From Catenuloplanes indicus (GTDB taxonomy: Bacteria > Actinomycetota > Actinomycetes > Mycobacteriales > Micromonosporaceae), in assembly GCF_030813715.1 (NCBI RefSeq), contig NZ_JAUSUZ010000002.1, positions 1 through 62,067 on the forward strand: DNA of 62,067 nt. The letters run 5' to 3'. Shown one piece after another: positions 57,149 to 62,067 of the stretch; positions within the stretch are counted from its first letter, which is position 1; each line of letters opens with the position of its first letter. Under the pieces are notes generated by a model. That model was not told where the DNA came from and made no database searches. It saw nothing but the letters and a program-made list of their open reading frames with translations. Made by a program: the position numbers and the translations under genes.

Positions 57149-57241
57149 CGGGTGGTCTCGCTTTCGGTGTCGGGTGGGCTGGCCGGGCGCGTCCAGCGGG
57201 GGTCTGTGACACGCCCGGCCAGCAGGGGGAGGGAGGAAAGA

Positions 57242-57493
57242 TCAGTTGATGCAGCAGAGGTACGAGCCGCACGGGCCGTCCGGCTTGCAGTCGCCGTCCG
57301 GGTCGTGGTGGTGGCCGCAGCCGCAGCACGCCCAAGCGCCGAGGTCGTGGATGTCGCCGCAGCAGCAGCGCATCTGCGCGTAGACGGTCCAGTGCTGGCC
57401 GCCGCACAGCCGGTGGCCGGTCATCGTGCCGACCTCGCCGTCGACGACCTCAGGCTGTACGACCTGGCTGGGGCGGGGGACGAGGCTGCCCAT
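57242..57493 (-). CDS. cysteine-rich zinc protein
   Basis: An 83-residue protein with a dense Cys/His block: GHRLCGGQHWTVYAQMRCCC, ACCGCGHHHDPDGDC, CGSYLCCIN. At least two zinc sites are plausible. ATG 57493 overlaps the upstream stop as TGATG; an internal ATG at 57424 would give the block alone. Unknown function. Confidence 0.5.
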   Translation of the reverse strand: MGSLVPRPSQVVQPEVVDGEVGTMTGHRLCGGQHWTVYAQMRCCCGDIHDLGAWACCGCGHHHDPDGDCKPDGPCGSYLCCIN

Positions 57494-57684
57494 CAGGCGG
57501 CGATCCGGGCGAGGCCCGCGGTCCGGGCGCGCTGCACGCCGATCGACTCGGCGATCGCGGCACGGCGGGCGGTCTGCCGGCCAGGGCGGCGCCGGGGGCG
57601 GGCGGGGCGGGTGTCGTCGAGGTCCAGGTCGCGGGCGGGGCGGGTGTCGTCGAGGTCCAGGTCGCGGGCGGTGATGGCGCGCAT
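57493..57684 (-). CDS. small basic protein with internal 11-residue duplication
   Basis: A 63-residue protein: MRAITARDLDLDDTRP, then the same RDLDLDDTRPA again, an Arg-rich stretch (RPRRRPGRQTARRAAIAES) and IGVQRARTAGLARIAA. The duplication is exact in DNA (57601-57633 and 57634-57666). ATG 57684 follows AAGGAGCACCCC. May bind nucleic acid. Confidence 0.5.
   Translation of the reverse strand: MRAITARDLDLDDTRPARDLDLDDTRPARPRRRPGRQTARRAAIAESIGVQRARTAGLARIAA
57601..57666. repeat. perfect 33-bp tandem duplication
   Basis: Two identical 33-bp units, in frame within the small basic gene and adding 11 residues. Exact identity points to a recent slippage or unequal crossover. Confidence 0.9.
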
Positions 57685-57774
57685 GGGGTGCTCCTTCAGA
57701 GCTGGATGGGGGCGGCTGGCCGGGCGGTCCTGTGCCGGACGCGCCCGGCCAGCCATTACGGGGGAGAAAAAAGA

Positions 57775-58437
57775 TCAGGCGGCGGTGAAACCGAGCAGCG
57801 CGGTCGCCTTGCCGGTCGGCTGCCCGCCGGCCAGGTAGCCGTACGTCTCCAGCCAGCACCGCCCGGCGGCGTTCAGGCGGCCGGCGGACCAGTTCCCGCG
57901 GCAGGTGTCGCCGGGGGCGGTGTCGAGGTCCATGAGCAGGCGGGTCCCGGCGGCGTCAAGGGCGTCACGGCGGGCGGTCCGGTGCTTGTCCCGGCCGCGG
58001 CCAGCGCGCCAGACGATGCCGTCGATCGCGGCGATGAGCATGGCGCGGATTGCCGACGGGCCGGGCGGGGTGGTGGAGGCGCCGCCGCGGCGGATCGGGA
58101 CCTGGCGGCCGCGGTCGACGGCGAAGTCCTTCAGGCGGGCGGTCGGCTCGGCCGGCGCGGGTGCCGGGGCGGTCCACTTGGCGCTGCCGTCGGCGGTGGC
58201 CATCTTCTCGACGATCTGCGCCGCGCTCATCTGCGCCTGGGCGAGGTAGGCGACTCGGGCCCAGTAGTCGCGGGCGCTGTCCTTGTTCTCGAACGGGTTG
58301 GTGAGCTCGTCGTGGCGGGTCATGCCGGAGCGGGCGGTGACGGTGTAGCCGTCGACGGCGGTGGAGAGGGACAGCGTCAGGGTGCCGTAGGTGCGCTCGG
58401 CGACGACGGTCCCGGGCGAAGCGGTAGTGTTCTGCAT
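57775..58437 (-). CDS. unknown protein, first gene of the leftward small-gene run
   Basis: A 220-residue protein: VVAERTYGTLTLSLSTAVDG, a helical middle (NKDSARDYWARVAYLAQAQM, SAAQIVEKMATADG), a Pro/Ala linker and a C-terminal helical part (AIRAMLIAAIDGIVWRAGRG, RCWLETYGYLAGGQ). ATG 58437 has CCAGGAGCGATCAGCA upstream. It is controlled by the palindrome-bearing promoter at 58612. No family recognised. Confidence 0.6.
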   Translation of the reverse strand: MQNTTASPGTVVAERTYGTLTLSLSTAVDGYTVTARSGMTRHDELTNPFENKDSARDYWARVAYLAQAQMSAAQIVEKMATADGSAKWTAPAPAPAEPTARLKDFAVDRGRQVPIRRGGASTTPPGPSAIRAMLIAAIDGIVWRAGRGRDKHRTARRDALDAAGTRLLMDLDTAPGDTCRGNWSAGRLNAAGRCWLETYGYLAGGQPTGKATALLGFTAA

Positions 58438-58611
58438 TGCTGATCGCTCCTGGTAGCTCAGGGTCGGTCGGTTCGCGGTTGGCATTCGCAGTGCTTTCCG
58501 CGTGGCCCGGTCGGGAGTTCGCAGCTCCTGGCCGGGCCGTCTTGCGTTGTGCCGGGGTTCGCAGCCCCGGCGGCCTTGCTGGGGACTACTTTGCCCCACG
58601 CCGACCGTAAG

Positions 58612-58654
58612 TGTCAAGTGACTTGGCACAGTGGCCTTGCTTAGTTGCTTGGCA
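58612..58654. promoter_or_regulatory. divergent promoter/operator region
   Basis: CAAGT-g-ACTTG (58615-58625) is a perfect palindrome overlapping a consensus leftward -35 TTGACA (complement of 58612-58617). CTTGGCA occurs at 58622 and 58648, 26 bp apart, and GGCCTTGCT at 58572 and 58633. The region separates the leftward small-gene run from the rightward regulatory cluster, so one repressor could control both. Confidence 0.55.
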
Positions 58655-58681
58655 AAGCTGCTTTGTGTCATTCTGTGGAGG

Positions 58682-59092
58682 ATGACCGACTACTCACGCG
58701 CGCTCCACAACGCCGCAGACGAATACCGGGCCGCAGAAGCCCAGCTCAACCGCGCCCGCGACAACCTCGCCGCCACCATCCGCGCCGCCTACTTCGACAC
58801 CACGAAGAAAGCCGACGTCCTCCGCGGCATCAACTACGAGTGGTCCCGCACCCATCTCGACGACACCATCATCAAAGCCTGGTGGAACGAACTCGACGAC
58901 GCGCTCCGCCAGCGCCTCCTCGCCGCCGTCGACCAGCCGCACCTACCCACGGAGCTGATCCCCGAACTCGCGGAGGCCGGCGTCGCCGTCCAGTTCTGGA
59001 GATTCGCCGGCGAAATGGAACCCGTCTGGCCGCGCGGACTCAAGCACTTCCTCGCCGAACGCAAGCCCCGGACCCCCAAGGAGCCCGCATGA
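58682..59092 (+). CDS. unknown regulatory-region protein
   Basis: A 136-residue protein: SRALHNAADEYRAAEAQLNR, ARDNLAATIRAAYFDTTKKA, DVLRGINYEWSRTHLDD, a long helix then an HTH-like segment. The ribosome binding site GGAG is only one base from ATG 58682, so the leader is unusually tight. First gene of the rightward cluster after the operator; could be a small DNA-binding protein. Confidence 0.5.
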   Translation: MTDYSRALHNAADEYRAAEAQLNRARDNLAATIRAAYFDTTKKADVLRGINYEWSRTHLDDTIIKAWWNELDDALRQRLLAAVDQPHLPTELIPELAEAGVAVQFWRFAGEMEPVWPRGLKHFLAERKPRTPKEPA

Positions 59093-59391
59093 TCCTCGAA
59101 GGCCAGAGCGGCAACTACCTCGACAGCGACGCGTTCGACGCCGCCTACCGCGCCCTCATGCCGTTCAACCCGATCGCCCAGGCCCGCGCCACCATCGCCG
59201 AGACCGTCGTCGCCACACTCATCGAACAGCGCGCCACCAACGGGATCGACCACCTGCGCGACCTGGCGCAGTCACCGACCCTCCGCCTGCCCCTCGTCGA
59301 GCAGATCAAGGCGCAGCTCTCCGGGTCGCTGAACGCGCCGCGCACTGGGGTCGACGAGGCGATCGCGGCTGGCGCCGCCGCCCTGTCCTGA
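59089..59391 (+). CDS. small helical unknown protein
   Basis: A 100-residue protein: NYLDSDAFDAAYRALMPFNP, IAQARATIAETVVATLIEQR, PLVEQIKAQLSGSLN. Almost all helical. ATG overlaps the previous stop by 4 bp, so it is probably a partner of the 58682 product. Confidence 0.5.
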   Translation: MILEGQSGNYLDSDAFDAAYRALMPFNPIAQARATIAETVVATLIEQRATNGIDHLRDLAQSPTLRLPLVEQIKAQLSGSLNAPRTGVDEAIAAGAAALS

Positions 59392-59419
59392 CCGCGGTCA
59401 AGAGGCAGAAGGAGCCCGC

Positions 59420-59683
59420 ATGACGATTCCGACTTCTGCGGAAGGCGACGTCCCCTGGGATGCCGTCGATGGTTGGGGTGGGCACTACCGGTCGAGAATC
59501 GACCCGGCGTGGGAAGTGCATGAGGCTGCCGGTGGCGCGGGCTGGGAGCTGCGTAACACTGCGACCGGCTCCGTGCGGCCGATCGATACGCGCGGCGGAC
59601 TGTATGCGGCGCTGGATATCGCCGAGGCTGCGATTCGCAGCGTGGTGCACGGTGATCCTGGCAGCCAACGCTGGACAACCTGA
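59420..59683 (+). CDS. small unknown protein
   Basis: An 87-residue protein: GGHYRSRIDPAWEVHEAAG, AGWELRNTATGSVRPIDTRG, LYAALDIAEAAIRSVVHGD. Strand-strand-helix layout. AAGGAGCCCGC precedes ATG 59420. A terminator hairpin follows. Confidence 0.55.
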   Translation: MTIPTSAEGDVPWDAVDGWGGHYRSRIDPAWEVHEAAGGAGWELRNTATGSVRPIDTRGGLYAALDIAEAAIRSVVHGDPGSQRWTT

Positions 59684-59694
59684 CCTGTGTCGCC

Positions 59695-59738
59695 CGATGC
59701 CCGGCGTGCCGCCTTCCCGGTGGCGCGGCCGGGCATCG
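59695..59738 (+). terminator. hairpin ending the 58682-59683 run
   Basis: CGATGCCCGG/CCGGGCATCG, 10-bp perfect stem with a 24-base loop, just past the stop at 59683 and before the promoter at 59769. Confidence 0.65.
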
Positions 59739-59768
59739 TCGCGTCTGGCCCCGTTGGAGTGACGAAGC

Positions 59769-59797
59769 TTTTGCTTCCTAAATTAGGATGCTAATGT
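59769..59797 (+). promoter_or_regulatory. promoter with a 13-bp palindromic operator
   Basis: TCCTAAATTAGGA (59776-59788) is a perfect palindrome in the most AT-rich spot of the region. It sits between -35-like TTTTGC (59769-59774) and -10-like TAATGT (59792-59797), spacer 17, so a bound protein would block polymerase. The XRE protein encoded downstream is a candidate ligand. Confidence 0.6.
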
Positions 59798-59848
59798 TGG
59801 TGCATCGCCAGGGGACAGCCCCAGGCAACCACAGACAGGAGACCCACC

Positions 59849-60157
59849 ATGGTCACCACCACCAGCTACGGCACCTGGGCCAACCACGGCGACGGCGAAC
59901 TCACCCTCGAAGCGGGCGTCGCCACCTCCCTCGGCGAATACGCCAACGACTACGACCTCGACGCGCTCACCACCGCCTACCGCGACGCGATCAACGACGC
60001 CCTCCCGGACAGCATCAGCCTCGCCGGCAGCGACTTCTACGGCCCCGCCTACGACACGGACCGGGACTTCACCGGCGAGCCCGCCGACGCCATCCGCGAG
60101 GCGATCGCCTCCGTCGACTTCTGGTCCCTTGCCGCGAAGTACGACAAGACCGCCTGA
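59849..60157 (+). CDS. small unknown protein under the palindromic promoter
   Basis: A 102-residue acidic protein: TTSYGTWANHGDGELTLEAG, VATSLGEYANDYDLDALTTA, GEPADAIREAIASVDFWSLA. It resembles short proteins placed before XRE regulators in actinobacterial mobile elements. CAGGAGACCCACC precedes ATG 59849. Function unknown; an antirepressor or DNA mimic is possible. Confidence 0.55.
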   Translation: MVTTTSYGTWANHGDGELTLEAGVATSLGEYANDYDLDALTTAYRDAINDALPDSISLAGSDFYGPAYDTDRDFTGEPADAIREAIASVDFWSLAAKYDKTA

Positions 60158-60224
60158 CCCGTCCCGCCCAGCTGGCCCGGACCCCCACGATGGGGCCGGG
60201 CCGCTCGTCATAGAGGAGCCCACC

Positions 60225-60857
60225 GTGCCGCACATGACCGGCGCCGCCCTGCACATCCACCGCCGCGGGCTCGGCCTGACCGGCGACCAGCTCGCCGCGA
60301 TCGTCGCGGTCACCGGCCGCACCATCCGAGCCTGGGAAGCAGGCCGCGACCCGATCCCCGCCGGCGCCGCAACCGAGATCGAGCGGCTGCGCGAGCGAAC
60401 CCGGGAGGCGATCACCGCCCTGACCGTCGACCTCGCCGACCACGACGGCGACCCGACCATCGCCGTCTACCGCGGCGACGACGAGTTCTGGGCCGCCCAC
60501 CCCGACGCCAAACCACTGCCGGCCGCCTGGCACCAAATGGTCGCCGCTCGCGTCGCCGAACACGTCCCGACCGCCCGGATCGTCTGGGCCGGCGCCACCG
60601 GCGATCAGCCGGTCCGGCGCTGGCCGCTGACCCGGCTCGCCGAGGCCGCCGCAGCCGCCAGGCAGAACCGGGACGCTGGCGCCGTGAAGAAGATGCTGCC
60701 GCACCTGCGGCTCCTCGCCCTCGACGAGCGCGTCCAGGCCGAGACCCGGATCAACGTGCTCCTCTCGGCCGCGCGCGCGATCGACCCGCGCATCGGTCGC
60801 GCCGCCAGCCCAGCCGACGCGCTGGACGTGCTCCTCGTCGCGGCCGACGCCCGATGA
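60225..60857 (+). CDS. XRE-type HTH regulator with unknown C-terminal domain
   Basis: A 210-residue protein. Residues about 5-50 form an XRE/YdiL-like HTH: AALHIHRRGLGLTGDQLAAI, VAVTGRTIRAWEAGRDPIPA. The middle has AVYRGDDEFWAAHPDAKPLP and AWHQMVAARVAEHVPTARIV, and the C-terminus is helical (RLLALDERVQAETRINVLLS). GTG 60225 follows GAGGAGCCCACC; ATG 60234 is the alternative. Likely regulates the palindromic promoter at 59776 and perhaps the 58.6-kb operator. Confidence 0.7.
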   Translation: MPHMTGAALHIHRRGLGLTGDQLAAIVAVTGRTIRAWEAGRDPIPAGAATEIERLRERTREAITALTVDLADHDGDPTIAVYRGDDEFWAAHPDAKPLPAAWHQMVAARVAEHVPTARIVWAGATGDQPVRRWPLTRLAEAAAAARQNRDAGAVKKMLPHLRLLALDERVQAETRINVLLSAARAIDPRIGRAASPADALDVLLVAADAR

Positions 60858-61369
60858 ACGACCGGCAGCTCGTGGCGCCGCCGGTCGTCCGGGTCACGCC
60901 CGGCACGGCGGCGCACCGCGAACTACTCGCCGACCTGGGCCGTGAGCCGCTGGCGGGGGAATGGTGGGAGGACGCCGAGTCCGCGGTGGACGCAGACAGT
61001 GCACGTACCTCGTACATGGTCGTCTACGCGGACGGGCCGGACAACCGACCGGTGCCCGCAGCGTGGGCCGGCTGGCGGCTGGAGGCCGACGGCACGCGGC
61101 TGAAGTGCGTCGACAACTACGTCCGGCGTGGCTTCCGGCAGCGCAGCCCCGAGCTGTATCGGCTCGTCTACGCGGCCCGGCACCGCCAGGTCGTCCTCAA
61201 GCTGCGCCTGCCCGCCGAGACGTACCTGTTCCCGGAGCCGATCGGCCGGCACCTCGCCTCCGGCTGGCAGATCGACCCGGCGCCGGGCGCGGCTGGGGAG
61301 TCCACGCCCTACGGCGGCGGGCCGGTCCACCGGTGGCAGCGGCTCGTCTGGACGCCACGGGCGCGCTGA
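60854..61369 (+). CDS. unknown protein, possible GNAT-like fold
   Basis: A 171-residue protein coupled to the XRE gene by an ATGA overlap. It has SYMVVYADGPDNRPVPAAWA, GWRLEADGTRLKCVDNYVRR, GFRQRSPELYRLVYAARHRQ, then YLFPEPIGRHLASGW. The layout resembles distant acetyltransferase-like proteins, but no acetyl-CoA loop is clear. Co-translation suggests it works with the regulator. Confidence 0.5.
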   Translation: MNDRQLVAPPVVRVTPGTAAHRELLADLGREPLAGEWWEDAESAVDADSARTSYMVVYADGPDNRPVPAAWAGWRLEADGTRLKCVDNYVRRGFRQRSPELYRLVYAARHRQVVLKLRLPAETYLFPEPIGRHLASGWQIDPAPGAAGESTPYGGGPVHRWQRLVWTPRAR

Positions 61370-61419
61370 CTGCAGTTCGGCGCGCCGCAGGGAGGGCAGC
61401 ATGCCGGGGAACGGCGCGT

Positions 61420-62067
61420 CTACCACCGGTGCTGGCGCCACTGCCAACGATTCCGCAGGTCATGCCACCGATTCGACAATCCTCCGCGCTGGTTCATCGA
61501 CCGTACGTAGGCGGCATGATGCGGATGCCTTTGCAGTAGATCAACGAACTCGCGCAACTCCACTGCGGCGTCAAAGGAGCGGCCGTCCAAGACCGCCGCC
61601 CTCGTCCGGTCCACGAAGGCGTTCAGGACCGGATCGTCGCTGACCTGCAATGCACGCATCAGTGCAGGGATATGATCGTCAATCAGGGCCCGCAGGTGCG
61701 CGAGGAACCTTTCTTCGCCGTCGGCGTCAATGAACGGTAGCTCCGCTGGAAGCGTGTGCTCGTCCATGAAGTCGAGCCCGTCCCACCGCATGTGAAGAAC
61801 TTCCTTCAGTCCATGGCAGTGCACCGCATGCAGGGGCGGGTGAGGCAAGGCGGAGCTATGGAGCATACGGTTTGCCGACCGCTCCGGAGCCGCCAGGAGG
61901 GCGGTGGCGGCATGGATTTCGCGTCGCCACTTGCGTGCTGCCAAGACGACGGCATCCTTGCGCTCTTGGGCTCGCTCGCTGGCGGCCGCCCGGTTGAACA
62001 GCGTGGCCGCGATCAGCGCCGTGGTAGAGAAGCCGGTCGCCCCGGACAGCAGGTTGACGAAGTACGG
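61420..62067 (-). CDS. membrane-anchored unknown protein (5' truncated by window end)
   Basis: The frame is open from 61420 to the window edge, 215 codons without a start in sight. An N-terminal hydrophobic helix (NLLSGATGFSTTALIAATLF) is followed by RAAASERAQERKDAVVLAAR and a helical cytosolic part (HTLPAELPFIDADGEERFLA, LRALIDDHIPALMRALQVSD, FDAAVELREFVDLLQRHP). Base composition is less GC-extreme than the phage genes and its orientation differs from the cluster beside it, so it may be host DNA at the element's edge. Confidence 0.55.
   Translation of the reverse strand, partial: PYFVNLLSGATGFSTTALIAATLFNRAAASERAQERKDAVVLAARKWRREIHAATALLAAPERSANRMLHSSALPHPPLHAVHCHGLKEVLHMRWDGLDFMDEHTLPAELPFIDADGEERFLAHLRALIDDHIPALMRALQVSDDPVLNAFVDRTRAAVLDGRSFDAAVELREFVDLLQRHPHHAAYVRSMNQRGGLSNRWHDLRNRWQWRQHRW

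Noticed and set aside
1-62067. tRNA, rRNA or tmRNA genes
   Set aside because: No cloverleaf with a conserved T-loop or CCA end, and no rRNA-like stretch, was seen on either strand by eye; a covariance-model scan would be needed to be certain.

Overview
The window is high-GC DNA with GTG starts, 4-bp ATGA/GTGA gene overlaps and small coupled ORFs, which points to an actinobacterium. Micromonosporaceae-like hosts are my best guess, but nothing in the window fixes the genus. Almost all of it is one mobile element: a siphovirus-type prophage or phage-plasmid that also carries a conjugation-type DNA translocase block. No integrase, excisionase, att site, tRNA or rRNA is visible. Both ends run off the window inside genes.

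Layout. (1) 1-29.7 kb, plus strand: virion genes in siphovirus order. They are an HTH protein (possible TerS), TerL, a portal fused to a MuF-like domain, a Mu-I-type maturation protease/scaffold with an embedded 2H phosphoesterase, decoration protein, major capsid protein, fibre-like proteins (one with 28 tandem 20-residue repeats), head-tail connectors, tail tube, tail chaperones with a -1 frameshift, tape measure, beta-helix, lectin and C1q-like tip proteins, an M15-like endolysin and holin candidates. An HNH homing endonuclease interrupts this run. (2) 29.9-31.5 kb: an IS3-family element with 3-bp target duplications splits a small membrane/zinc-ribbon gene that rejoins in frame when the IS is removed. 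(3) 31.5-41.3 kb: a further holin-like gene, then on the minus strand a membrane-anchored GIY-YIG nuclease, an FtsK/TraB-like translocase, four membrane proteins with a dense GGTGACGG repeat field, and a divergent HutC/GntR (KorSA-like) regulator. (4) 41.3-47.0 kb, minus strand: a Panacea-type toxin-antitoxin pair, a MazEF-like pair, a lipoprotein, an HD nucleotidase, a lambda-O-like replication initiator with iterons inside its gene, and two HutC-type regulators, one without a DNA-binding domain. (5) 47.0-55.0 kb, plus strand: about 30 very small genes in overlapping runs behind one operator-bearing promoter, including an orphan Pycsar TM-effector-like protein. (6) 55.0-58.4 kb, minus strand: a second set of small unknown genes. 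(7) 58.6-61.4 kb, plus strand: a regulatory cluster with palindromic operators and an XRE-type protein. (8) From 61.4 kb, minus strand: a truncated membrane protein, perhaps host DNA.

How it fits together. The virion block makes and releases a long-tailed particle. The iteron origin, initiator and HD nucleotidase suggest autonomous replication. The HutC and XRE proteins with their palindromes look like the switch. The TA pairs would stabilise the element, and the FtsK-type block could move double-stranded DNA between mycelia as in actinomycete plasmids and AICEs. The most novel-looking points are the coexistence of a complete virion module with a TraB-like transfer module, the phosphoesterase built into the capsid protease, and the orphan PycTM-like effector in a micro-ORF array.
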